Origin: Actinomyces massiliensis 4401292
Lineage (GTDB): Bacteria; Actinomycetota; Actinomycetes; Actinomycetales; Actinomycetaceae
Length of the DNA: 64,000 nucleotides
Direction: 5' to 3'
Assembly: GCF_000269805.1 (NCBI RefSeq)
Contig: NZ_JH711481.1
Coordinates: 559,779-623,778 of the forward strand
Shown here: positions 38,284-46,305 of the stretch, piece after piece
Layout: each line of letters opens with the position of its first letter
Position numbering within the stretch: position 1 is the stretch's first letter
Translations under genes and position numbers: made by a program
The notes under the pieces: generated by a model
The model's database searches: none
What the model was told of the DNA's origin: nothing
What the model saw: only the letters and a program-made list of their open reading frames with translations

Positions 38284-39051
38284 ATGACATCGACCGAGAA
38301 GAGCAGAACGACGATCGCACTCATCACCGGCGCGGGCCGCGAGGGCGGGCTCGGCCACGAGGTGGCCCGGCAGCTGGCGGCCAAGGGGCACCACGTCATC
38401 CTCACCGCCCGGGACCTTTCCCAGGTGGAGCCCCTCGCCGACGCGATCAACGCCGAGGGCCTTAGCGCCTCCGCGCTGCAACTGGACCTGACCGACGAGG
38501 ACAGCGTCACCACCGCCGTGCGCGCTGTCGCCTCCGAGCACGGCCGCCTGGACGTGCTCGTCAACAACGCGGTCATGATGGTCCCCTCCGCGGTCAGCGC
38601 CGCCGAGAAGGACATGGGGGAGCTGAGTCGGGAGTTCGAGACCAACGTCGTCGGCACCTGGCGCGTCACCAAGCACTTCTTCCCGCTCCTGGAGGCCGGC
38701 GGCCATGGCCGGGTCGTCAATGTCTCCAGCGGCGCCGGATCCTTCTGGGACCCCGACTACGGCCTGGTCAACTTCCCCGGCCTGGCCATGGGTGACTTCG
38801 GCGACATGCCGATCACCGCCTACGCGATCACCAAAACTGCTCTCAATGCCCTGACCATCAAGATGGCCAAGGACTTCCGCGCCAGCCGCATCCTGGTCAA
38901 CTCCGTGTGCCCGGACGTCACCGCCAGCCGCGGCCCCGGCTGGGGGCGCCCCGTTGCGGACAGCGCTCTCGGCGTGGTCTGGGCCGCCACCCTGCCCGAC
39001 GACGGCCCCACCGGCCTCTTCTTCCGCGACGGCAAGCAGCTGCCCTGGTGA
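38284..39051 (+). CDS. Short-chain dehydrogenase/reductase
   Basis: NAD(P)-dependent oxidoreductase of the classical SDR family, 255 residues. Cofactor motif T-G-A-G-R-E-G-G-L-G, N-N-A, and the catalytic Tyr/Lys in A-Y-A-I-T-K-T-A are all present. The R in L-T-A-R-D favours NADP(H). Substrate unknown. Probably the target of the divergent XRE/MmyB regulator. Confidence 0.9.
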   Translation: MTSTEKSRTTIALITGAGREGGLGHEVARQLAAKGHHVILTARDLSQVEPLADAINAEGLSASALQLDLTDEDSVTTAVRAVASEHGRLDVLVNNAVMMVPSAVSAAEKDMGELSREFETNVVGTWRVTKHFFPLLEAGGHGRVVNVSSGAGSFWDPDYGLVNFPGLAMGDFGDMPITAYAITKTALNALTIKMAKDFRASRILVNSVCPDVTASRGPGWGRPVADSALGVVWAATLPDDGPTGLFFRDGKQLPW

Positions 39052-39074
39052 GAATCCTGCGCAGGGCCGAGAAG

Positions 39075-39196
39075 TGTCCAAAACGGAGGGGATCTATCCC
39101 CGGAGCGGCTGCGCCGATTCTGACGATGCAGGTCATCGCGCCATTTCCTGTGGGATGCCGGGTCGGCTGGAGCGTTGATCCCCTCCGTTTTGGACA
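39075..39196. mobile_element. 122-bp element with 20-bp terminal inverted repeats (MITE-like)
   Basis: TGTCCAAAACGGAGGGGATC at 39075-39094 is repeated as its exact reverse complement at 39177-39196. The 82 bp between are not coding. Size and ends fit a miniature inverted-repeat element; a large hairpin terminator for the SDR gene (24 bp upstream) is the other possibility. No clear target duplication is seen. Confidence 0.5.
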
Positions 39197-39500
39197 TCCC
39201 GGCCCATGCCTCTCTGGTGCGGGGCGCTTCAAAACGGGTGAGCGTCAAGTACGGCCCCCGCCCGCGAATCACGACCCATAGACGGCCGTGCGATACAGGC
39301 AAAGGCCGCGCGATGCGCTGGAACTGCCGACCAAAGGGCACCAGAGGCCAAGGGGCGTCCCACGGCCCAACCCACTGAGGCCCATTCATAGCGACACCCG
39401 CGACCGCCAGCAGGTCAAAGCCAACCGAGACCAGCCATGCGAACAGCTCTGATGAGTCAATGGATATCAAAACGAGTAGTACGAGCATGAGATTGGATAT
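39197..39500 (-). pseudogene. Possible gene fragment of a small membrane protein
   Basis: The minus strand is open across this gap and reads a hydrophobic segment (L-F-A-W-L-V-S-V-G-F-D-L-L-A-V-A-G-V-A) followed by a protein-like basic part (F-G-R-Q-F-Q-R-I-A-R-P-L-P-V). It runs straight into the inverted repeat element and loses protein character there, as if interrupted. It has no credible start, and no family is recognised. It could be chance. Confidence 0.25.
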
Positions 39501-39504
39501 AGGA

Positions 39505-40227
39505 ATGAGCAAGACAACCGGCCGGACCATTGCAGTACTGGGGGCAGGACCGGGTCTGGGCGGCGCCGTCGCCCGGCGGTTCGGCACCGAGGGCTACAGC
39601 GTCGCCCTCATGGCGCGCCGACCGGAGCAACTCCGGCAGATGGCCGAGGAGCTCCGCGCCCAGGGCATCACCGCATCCGCCTTCCCGGTGAACCTCACCG
39701 ATCTGGACGCGATGCGGGCCGCTCTGGCCGGGGCCGAGCAGCAACTCGGCCCCATCGACGTCCTCTACCTCGGGGCCACCTCGGATGCGCCCCACACACC
39801 GCCCAGCCAGGTGGAGGCGGCCGACGTCGCCCGAGCCGCCATCCTGAACACCTGGGCGCCCATCGAAGCGGTTCGCGCAGTGCTGCCCGGGATGCGCGAG
39901 CGCGGCCGCGGCACCATCCTGATGGCCAATGCCGCCAGCGCCATCGCCGCGCCCCCGGCCATGAGCGGCGCCGTCGCCCCGGCATTGGCCGCTACCCGCA
40001 ACTGGCTGCAGAGCCTGCACGATGAGGTGGCCGCCGACGGCGTCTACGTGGGCGCCCTGTTCGTAGCCGCCATGATCGAGGGCAGCGCCGCCTGGGAGCA
40101 GGTGCGGCGGATGCCCGGGGCCGAGTCCTTCCCCCGGGTGAGGGCTGAGGATCTGGCGGACAGGCTGTGGGACATGGCTTCCGCCCGGGACGTCTTCGAG
40201 GCCGTGCTGCCTGCACCGCGGGCGTGA
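39505..40227 (+). CDS. SDR-like Rossmann protein lacking the catalytic Tyr-x-x-x-Lys
   Basis: Protein of 240 residues with an SDR fold: cofactor loop V-L-G-A-G-P-G-L-G-G-A-V-A at the N terminus and A-R-R-P for cofactor choice. The usual Y-x-x-x-K is not present where expected; the segment reads A-P-P-A-M-S-G-A-V-A-P-A-L-A-A-T. The protein is therefore either a non-catalytic binder or uses other residues. ATG 39505 is chosen as the last start before the conserved motif; ATG 39487 is possible and neither has a strong ribosome binding site. Confidence 0.75.
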   Translation: MSKTTGRTIAVLGAGPGLGGAVARRFGTEGYSVALMARRPEQLRQMAEELRAQGITASAFPVNLTDLDAMRAALAGAEQQLGPIDVLYLGATSDAPHTPPSQVEAADVARAAILNTWAPIEAVRAVLPGMRERGRGTILMANAASAIAAPPAMSGAVAPALAATRNWLQSLHDEVAADGVYVGALFVAAMIEGSAAWEQVRRMPGAESFPRVRAEDLADRLWDMASARDVFEAVLPAPRA

Positions 40228-40284
40228 TCGGGCGGGCGGCGCAGGCGATGCCCTGATGTCGCCCACGCGCCCGTCCTGGCCCCG

Positions 40285-40372
40285 GACCGATTTCGGTGCG
40301 GACTACGACCGATCTCGGCGCGGAACTCGACCGATCTCGAGCCGGAAGCGGACCGATCTCGCGATCTCGGCG
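40285..40372 (-). repeat. 22-bp tandem repeat array B (4 units)
   Basis: Four 22-bp units beginning GACCGAT(C/T)TCG at 40285, 40307, 40329 and 40351; the last is degenerate. They lie between the 3' ends of two convergent genes and are the reverse orientation of arrays A and C. Confidence 0.8.
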
Positions 40373-40398
40373 ATGGGGGGCGGGCGTTGTGCGCGCCG

Positions 40399-41553
40399 TC
40401 ACCTCTTGGGGGCGGCGACCAGGGAGTCCCCGAAGTACTGGTGACGCACGTCGAGGGCGGCGCGTCGAACGGCTCCGCGGGCGACGGCGTCGCGCCCGAT
40501 CGTCGATACCCTGATCGAGGGCATATGAAGAACGAGGCGACCCAGGGCGCGAGTGAAATGCTCCAACCACAAGTCGGCGCTCGCTGTCAGATCGCCTCCC
40601 AGCACGAGGACGGCGGGGTCGACGGCGAGCGCCAGGGCCGCGGCTCCGGTGGCCAGGTCGCGGGCATAGGTCCTCATGCAGGCGAGCGCCTCGGGGTCTC
40701 CGTCCCGAGCGGCTCGCACGATCCAGGCGATGCGCTCGCGCTCGTCGTCGAGCTCCGGCAGGTCCGGGTGGGCGGTCAGGTCCCGGATGGCGCGCTCCCA
40801 CCGCAGGATCTTGAGCCCTCCGATCTCTCCCGCCGCTCCTCCCGATCCTTCGATCACCGCGCCCCGGCTCATGATCGCTGCGCTTATGCGCTGATCGGCG
40901 AGGATGTGGACGACGTCGGTGAACCCGACCGCCTCGCCGTGCCGGGTCTCCTCCAGCAGCGCGAGCTTGCAGCTGTTGCTGATCCGCACCGGGCACGTGA
41001 AGCTCGCCCTCAGGCGCGCCACTAGATCCACCTCGTGCCATTGGGGAAGCGGAGTCTCGAAGGGCGTGCGCCCCGAGTCGTCGACCACTCCGCTGACGGC
41101 GGCGGTCAGGGCGTGCACGTCCTCGGCCTTCAGCTGCGCCTGCGAGAGCGCCTCGGCGATGAGTCGGTCCAGGACTGCGAGACGAGACGGCGGATCAAGA
41201 TCGGGGTCCACGGCCTGGGAGCGCTGGGCCAGCGCCGTGCCCGCCAGGTCCGCGAGCAGGACCTCGACGTGATGCACACCGATATCCGCGCCCAGGACGA
41301 CGGCGCCCTCGCTGCGGAAACGATACCGGCGCGCCGGGCGCCCGCCGGCCGTGCCCGTGACCGCATTGAGCGTTGTGATCCAACCCAGCTCGCGAAGGTT
41401 GGCCAGGGCGGCGTTGACACTGGTGCGCGATAGGTCGCAGTGCTCGGCGATCTCGGTGGCGGTGGTCTCGCTGCCGTCGATGAGCCAGTGGAGGATCCGC
41501 AGGGAGTTGATCTCCCGGATTCGCTCGGGACCCACTCCCATCCTGCCTGTCAA
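40399..41553 (-). CDS. ROK family transcriptional regulator
   Basis: 384 residues: an N-terminal winged helix (T-E-I-A-E-H-C-D-L-S-R-T-S-V-N-A-A-L-A-N-L) followed by a ROK sugar-kinase-like domain (V-L-G-A-D-I-G-V-H-H-V). The Cys-rich zinc motif of ROK kinases is replaced by G-G-A-A-G-E-I-G-G-L, so it is a repressor and not a kinase. TTG at 41553 has GGAGG five bases upstream; ATG at 41541 is the alternative. No sugar genes lie beside it, so the effector is unknown. Confidence 0.88.
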   Translation of the reverse strand: MTGRMGVGPERIREINSLRILHWLIDGSETTATEIAEHCDLSRTSVNAALANLRELGWITTLNAVTGTAGGRPARRYRFRSEGAVVLGADIGVHHVEVLLADLAGTALAQRSQAVDPDLDPPSRLAVLDRLIAEALSQAQLKAEDVHALTAAVSGVVDDSGRTPFETPLPQWHEVDLVARLRASFTCPVRISNSCKLALLEETRHGEAVGFTDVVHILADQRISAAIMSRGAVIEGSGGAAGEIGGLKILRWERAIRDLTAHPDLPELDDERERIAWIVRAARDGDPEALACMRTYARDLATGAAALALAVDPAVLVLGGDLTASADLWLEHFTRALGRLVLHMPSIRVSTIGRDAVARGAVRRAALDVRHQYFGDSLVAAPKR

Positions 41554-41757
41554 CGTGTCCTCCGTCCGTGGTCGATAGGACCACGTTAACGGGTTTTCAC
41601 AGAGACATGCATCAAGAGACTAATGCATGTTTTCCTTATTCGTCAAGAGCATTGACAAACTTTCGTCGGGATGCGACTTTATTCGTGGCAGAACGGTGGG
41701 GCGCCCTCGCGGCTCCCGTCGGTGCGGCCGACGGTGTCGAATGAATGAGGGGCGGCG

Positions 41758-42888
41758 GTGATCGTGATGGCTTCGACGGCCGCCTCCGCAGGCGGATTCA
41801 CGTTCCAACTCCTGAGCGAGAGGGATGGGCGCGAGTATCTCGCCGTCCAGTGCCGGGCGCTCGGCCACTCCCGCTGCGGCCCCGCCATGCCGGGGTTGGC
41901 GGACCGTGCGCCGCGGGTCATGGGGGCTTTCGACCGCAACGGCCTCTTGTCCGCCATGGCCGGGATGTTGCCGATGACGGTCCGGATCGGCGGCTGCGAG
42001 GTGCCCGGGCACGGCGTCCTCGATGTCGCAGTCGATCTGCTCCACAGGGGGCGGGGCGCCGCCCCCGCACTCATCGCCCGCATCCTCGCCGACGCGCGCA
42101 AGAACGGCTCCGCGGTGTCTCTGGCCCATCCCTCCGCGCCCGCCTTGTACCGGGGACTGGGATACGAGGCCGTTGCCTGCCTGGAGCTGCGGCGCCTGAA
42201 TCGCACCGTCGTTGAGGGCGCCACCGCGGATCCGGGCGTGCGTCTGCGCGACGGCGTCATCGAGGAGGTTCTCGGCTCCCTGTCGCGCCACCTCGAAGGC
42301 GCCTGCAGTCCCGCCCCGCCCGCGGTCGAAGGCGTGCGCGACGTCGTTCTGGACCGGGACGGCCAGGCCGTCGGCATGCTGCGGCTCGAGCGGCTTGCCG
42401 GACGCGTGGTCGTGCATCTGCTGCGAGTCGCCGACGCCGGTGCGTGGGCGACGGCACTGGTCGCGCTCGGGGCCGAGGCCGCGCAGGAGGCGGGTGAGTC
42501 GTGCATTGAGGTGTGGGGCGGCGGGGACGATGACCTGGCACTCTGGCATCCCGGCCGGCTGAGGGTGCGGGAGTGCTCCATGCCGATGCTGCGGGTCGTC
42601 GATGTCGTACGGGCGCTGGAGGAGCGGGGCTGGCCCGCTGACGTCGCAGGGCAATGGTGCTTCGACATCGCCGATCCCCTGATCCCGGCCAATACCGGGG
42701 CATGGGTTCTGGAGCTGGAGGGCGGTCGAGCCCATGTGAGCGCGAGCACGGCTCGAGGCTTCCCGGTGAGCCTGTCGCGCCTGGCCCAGCTGGTGGCAGG
42801 GGTGTTGCCCGCCGTCGATGAAACCGTGCCGGCGGATCTGGCGCGCGCGAGCGCACTGCGCCCGTGGGCCGGGATCTTCGAGTTCTGA
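41758..42888 (+). CDS. Eis-like GNAT acetyltransferase
   Basis: 376 residues with the three-part build of the mycobacterial Eis family: an N-terminal GNAT domain with acetyl-CoA loop (H-R-G-R-G-A-A-P-A-L), a second GNAT-like domain, and a C-terminal SCP2-like domain ending in W-A-G-I-F-E-F, close to the C-terminal carboxylate that acts in Eis. Relatives acetylate amines, including aminoglycosides, at several positions; the substrate here is unknown. GTG 41758 has GAGGGG upstream; ATG 41767 is the alternative start. Confidence 0.8.
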   Translation: MIVMASTAASAGGFTFQLLSERDGREYLAVQCRALGHSRCGPAMPGLADRAPRVMGAFDRNGLLSAMAGMLPMTVRIGGCEVPGHGVLDVAVDLLHRGRGAAPALIARILADARKNGSAVSLAHPSAPALYRGLGYEAVACLELRRLNRTVVEGATADPGVRLRDGVIEEVLGSLSRHLEGACSPAPPAVEGVRDVVLDRDGQAVGMLRLERLAGRVVVHLLRVADAGAWATALVALGAEAAQEAGESCIEVWGGGDDDLALWHPGRLRVRECSMPMLRVVDVVRALEERGWPADVAGQWCFDIADPLIPANTGAWVLELEGGRAHVSASTARGFPVSLSRLAQLVAGVLPAVDETVPADLARASALRPWAGIFEF

Positions 42889-43050
42889 TCGCTCTTCTGA
42901 GCGCCCTCCCGATACCCGCGAGCAACCGCGAGTACCCGGAGCGCGGTGTCCGGCCCGACGTCGCTTCCGCCGGGACCCGCGCCGAGAACCTGCCGGTGGA
43001 CTTTCCCATTCCGGTTCCGCCATTGTCCCTGGGTGGGACAGTCTTGACCC

Positions 43051-44358
43051 ATGCGCCTGACTGCCGACCTGAGGGACCTCGCCGCGGTTCCGGCCTTCCG
43101 CACGCTGCTGGCCGTGCGCCTCGTCTCCCAAACCGGGGACGGGATGGTCCAGGCCGGCCTGGCGACACTGTTCTTCTTCCGGCCGCAGAACATGGCCGAT
43201 GCCACCGGCGTCGCCGCCGCGCTGGTCGTCATGCTGCTGCCCTTCTCGACCATCGGCCCCTTCGCCGGTCCGTTCATCGATCGCTGGCGGCGGCGTCAGA
43301 CCCTTCTGGCCTGCAATCTCGTGCGGTCGGGTCTTATCGCGATGACTGCGGTATGCCTGAGCACACAGGGAATCGGACCGGCCGTCTACGTCTTGGTCCT
43401 CATCATCCTGGGCGTCAACCGCTTCCTGCTGTCCGTGCTGTCGGCGGGACTGCCGCAGATCATCCGCCATGAGCGGCTGCTGGTCGCCAACTCCATCATG
43501 CCGACCCTGGGCGGTGCGGCCACCGCTGTGGGCGTCGGCCTCGGCCTGCTTCTGCGTCTGCTGATCCCGGTCGGCATCGGTCAGGACATCGGCAGTCTCA
43601 CCATTGCCGCGGGGCTGTATGCGCTCGCGGCCGGAGTCGTTACCCGTCTGGGCAGGGACGAGCTCGGGCCCGAGCGGATCGACCGCCGCATGGGAATCGC
43701 CTCGGCCCTCGCGGCCACAGCAGGAGACCTGGGCAGTGCCATTCGCTACCTCGTGCGGCGCGGAACGCCCGGTTTGGCTCTGACCACCATGGCCCTGCAC
43801 CGCTTCGTGTACGGCATGGAGCTGATCACGATGATCCTCATGGCCAGGAATCTTCTCGCGCCCCCTGAGGACGCCGACGCCGGTCTGGCGGTCTTCGGCA
43901 CGCTCCTGGGGGCGATGGTGGCCGGGCACGGCCTCGCCGTCGTGATCACTCCCCTGGCTCACGAGGCAGTGGCGCCGTCGACCTGGATCGTCATGTGCCT
44001 GGTCGGGGGGACCGTGGGACAGCTCGTCCTCGTGGCGACGCACGCCCTGCATGCGATGGTGGCGGGGATCCTCGTCTTCGGCATCGGAGTGCAGGGCGCC
44101 AAGATCGCCGTGGACACGATCGTTCAGACCGATACCGCCGATGCCTATCGCGGACGGGCCTTCTCCATCTACGACGTCCTGTTCAACACCGCCGAGTGCC
44201 TGGCGGCCGGTGTCGCCGTGCTGGTGCTGCCCTCGGGCGGCTGGTCGCGAGGTGTTCAGGTGGCGCTGGTGGTCTTCGTGTGGGCGGTCGCACTGGTCTA
44301 CCGCGGGCGTGTCAGGGCGCTGGGCGATCAGCCCCGTGCTGTCGGCGATTCTGCCTGA
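43051..44358 (+). CDS. MFS transporter
   Basis: Membrane protein of 435 residues with about 12 hydrophobic segments and the MFS loop-2 motif F-I-D-R-W-R-R-R-Q-T. Part of the major facilitator drug-efflux-like group; no substrate is evident. It follows the Eis-like gene by 162 bp, and the pair may be a small resistance or export unit. No clear ribosome binding site is visible before ATG 43051. Confidence 0.85.
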   Translation: MRLTADLRDLAAVPAFRTLLAVRLVSQTGDGMVQAGLATLFFFRPQNMADATGVAAALVVMLLPFSTIGPFAGPFIDRWRRRQTLLACNLVRSGLIAMTAVCLSTQGIGPAVYVLVLIILGVNRFLLSVLSAGLPQIIRHERLLVANSIMPTLGGAATAVGVGLGLLLRLLIPVGIGQDIGSLTIAAGLYALAAGVVTRLGRDELGPERIDRRMGIASALAATAGDLGSAIRYLVRRGTPGLALTTMALHRFVYGMELITMILMARNLLAPPEDADAGLAVFGTLLGAMVAGHGLAVVITPLAHEAVAPSTWIVMCLVGGTVGQLVLVATHALHAMVAGILVFGIGVQGAKIAVDTIVQTDTADAYRGRAFSIYDVLFNTAECLAAGVAVLVLPSGGWSRGVQVALVVFVWAVALVYRGRVRALGDQPRAVGDSA

Positions 44359-44364
44359 GGCTGT

Positions 44365-44392
44365 GTTGCAGGTTGCAGGTTGCAGGTTGCAG
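44365..44392 (+). repeat. Four 7-bp tandem repeats after the MFS gene
   Basis: GTTGCAG occurs four times in a row, followed by two imperfect GGTTC(C/T)GG copies. Starts 7 bp past the MFS stop. Likely slippage-prone. Confidence 0.85.
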
Positions 44393-44631
44393 GTTCCGGG
44401 TTCTGGGTTCTCTGTTCTCTATCTTTCGCCCCCGAGGTCGTCGTGCGCGCCTCGACGTTGGGGTCGGCCGGGCTGAATCGGACCGATTTTGCGGCGGGAT
44501 GCGGGGTATGACTGATCTTGGTGCGGGGCCTGGGGCTCGGTCTGTGGGGTGTCTGTGCGTCTGGGGTGGTGTGTTGTCTGCGTTTGAGCATTCGAGATGG
44601 TGTCTGCGAACGCCTCATTTATTTTGTTTCT

Positions 44632-44763
44632 CGAGATCGGTCGTATTCCGCGTCGAGATCGGTCGTATTCCGCGTCGAGATCGGTCCAGTTCCGCGTCGA
44701 GATCGGTCCAGTTCCGCGTCGAGATCGGTCCGCTTCCGCATCGAAATCGGTTGCACTCCGCCG
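44632..44763 (+). repeat. 22-bp tandem repeat array C (6 units)
   Basis: Six contiguous 22-bp units starting at 44632, 44654, 44676, 44698, 44720 and 44742. Units 1 and 2 are identical (CGAGATCGGTCGTATTCCGCGT), units 3-5 differ at a few bases and unit 6 is degenerate. No spacers, so not CRISPR; the period is not a multiple of three, so not coding. Confidence 0.9.
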
Positions 44764-44824
44764 CGAGGTTGTGGTGTGTCAGGACATCCGAGTCAAGGTG
44801 CGTGCTTCGGGTGTGGTTGTCTTC

Positions 44825-45044
44825 GGTGTTGCACATGGGAGATCAGGGTTTCGGCGGGGTGAGGGTTGGTTCTTGTTGGAATGATGGGCTTTTCCGGCGA
44901 TCATAGTGCATGACGGTCGGGCTCCCATGTGCGGTGAGGGGGGTCTGCGCACATGGGAGCAGGACCGTGGCCGTTACTGACGTTGCTGTTCCGCATGATT
45001 CCGCGGTTTCTGCTGATGTGGGGAGTGCATGAGTGTGCAACTTC
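44825..45044 (+). repeat. 220-bp inverted element, copy 1
   Basis: Highly similar to the reverse complement of 48016-48235 over its full length. Ends are GGTGTTGCACA and TGTGCAAC. It holds three copies of CACATGGGAG or its complement, and a central hairpin with arms 44913-44932 and 44949-44968 (18 of 20 paired) around a 16-base loop containing TGAGGGGGGTCT. Confidence 0.8.
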
Positions 45045-45209
45045 GACTGCCCCCGGCCGGGCGTGGGCATCAGGGCAAGGCTCTTCATGCTGAGTAATCG
45101 CGGTGACGACCGCCCCAGGCGCATGCGAGCACCGGCAGGGTCGGCCCGCAACGGTCAAACCCGACTCATACGACCCCCAGCCCCGAGACATCGCACCCCG
45201 AACCGGAAC

Positions 45210-45297
45210 GACCGATCTCGAGCCGGAGATGGACCGATCTCGACACGGGTTGCTACCGATCTCGACGCGGGTTGCGACCGATCTCGGCGGAGAGACG
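45210..45297 (-). repeat. 22-bp tandem repeat array D (4 units)
   Basis: Units at 45210, 45232, 45254 and 45276, reading (G/T)ACCGATCTCG on this strand. Located between element copy 1 and the FadR-type regulator gene. Confidence 0.85.
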
Positions 45298-45488
45298 CGG
45301 AAAATGACGGGTCGCTGTGCAAGACCGTGACTGTGGTGAGATGCTTCTACCCGAAGGGGCGCCGCCCCGACACGAACCGAACGTCATCGAGTGTTGTTGT
45401 CGACATTCCCTGTCACCGGAGCACGTGTGTCCCGCATGCGCATTGATGTGCCCCGATACATTTCCATGCCTAGTCCTCGGGAGGTCGG

Positions 45489-46211
45489 ATGGCCGTCGAC
45501 ATGGTCGCCGGAGCGGTGAAGAAGATCCTGGACGCCGTTGTCGGCGGTACATTCGTCGAGGAGGAGCCATTGCCCGCCGAGGCGGAACTGGCGCGCTTCC
45601 TCAACGTGTCCAGACCGACCATGCGGGAGGCGGTTCGTACGCTGGCGCTGGGCGGTGTGCTCAATGTGGTGCACGGCCGTGGTACATTCCTGCTGCCGCG
45701 GTTCCGCTGGAGCGAGTTGCGCTACTTGATGTACGTCTCGGCGCACGAGGGCAATGCCGTCGAGGTGGAGGCCGAGGTGCTGGGCGTCGAGGAGATGATT
45801 GAGGTGGGGGCGGTTCGTCTGGCGGTCCGCAATCGCACTGAGGATGATCTTGCCGAGATGCGGCGCTGCGTCGAGCACTACGCGGTCGCGGATCGCACCG
45901 ATGACGTCCAGGCCCTGGTCGGAATCGACTACGCCTTCCACGATGTGATTCTGAGGACGGCCGGCAACCAGTTCGTCTCCTCGGCCGTTCACCCCTATCG
46001 GGATGCTCTGCTCGGGGCGAGGTTCCGAGCGACTGAATCGAGTGAGGTGCGCAGCCGTGTGGATGCCCAGCACAGGGAGATCCTGGAGGCGGTCGAGAAG
46101 CAGGATGAGGACCGGGCGGTCTCTCTGATGCAGGCGCATATGGCCCAAACCCGCGAGGACATCCTGGCCGCGCGCGAACGCCGTGATGACGAGGTCTCGG
46201 AGAACCTGTAG
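45489..46211 (+). CDS. GntR/FadR family transcriptional regulator
   Basis: 240 residues: GntR winged helix at about 1-70 (L-A-R-F-L-N-V-S-R-P-T-M-R-E-A-V-R-T-L, then V-V-H-G-R-G-T-F) and a helical FCD ligand domain with metal-site candidates (D-Y-A-F-H and later D-A-Q-H-R-E-I). FCD regulators sense small carboxylates such as glyoxylate, lactate or allantoate derivatives. It is followed 94 bp later by an M20 amidohydrolase and sits near the ureide cluster, so it is the best local candidate regulator for both; that link is inference. Confidence 0.9.
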   Translation: MAVDMVAGAVKKILDAVVGGTFVEEEPLPAEAELARFLNVSRPTMREAVRTLALGGVLNVVHGRGTFLLPRFRWSELRYLMYVSAHEGNAVEVEAEVLGVEEMIEVGAVRLAVRNRTEDDLAEMRRCVEHYAVADRTDDVQALVGIDYAFHDVILRTAGNQFVSSAVHPYRDALLGARFRATESSEVRSRVDAQHREILEAVEKQDEDRAVSLMQAHMAQTREDILAARERRDDEVSENL

Positions 46212-46267
46212 TCGACAAAATAGACAAATACCCGGCGAGCACCCGGCAAGGACTTTGGTACGCTACT

Positions 46268-46279
46268 CCTCAGAGGTCT
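46268..46279. promoter_or_regulatory. Candidate operator CCTCAGAGGTCT upstream of the M20 gene
   Basis: This 12-mer, with the 9-bp palindrome CCTCAGAGG, occurs again at 49263-49274 upstream of the ureide cluster. It lies 26 bp before the M20 start. Confidence 0.4.
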
Positions 46280-46305
46280 GGTCTCTACTATGGGAGTATG
46301 CCGTG

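Larger units (their letters stand above)
44393..45488. other. 1.1-kb gene-free repeat mosaic upstream of the FadR-type regulator
   Basis: Contains array C (44632-44763), a 16-bp motif GGTGTGTCAGGACATC (44773-44788, repeated at 47726-47741), the 220-bp inverted element copy 1 (44825-45044) and array D (45210-45297). Open frames here are translations of the repeats. The promoter of the regulator gene must lie in the last 190 bp, which I could not resolve. Confidence 0.7.

Noticed and set aside
40399-41553. ROK protein as a sugar kinase
   Set aside because: It carries an N-terminal winged helix and lacks the Cys-rich zinc motif of ROK kinases.
41620-44052. 810-codon minus-strand open frame
   Set aside because: Antisense shadow of the Eis-like acetyltransferase and the MFS transporter.
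44632-44763. Possible CRISPR array
   Set aside because: The 22-bp units are directly contiguous with no unique spacers, and no cas genes are present.
44518-44884. Overlapping plus-strand frames of 95-114 codons
   Set aside because: They are translations of the 22-bp repeats in different frames; the unit length is not a multiple of three.
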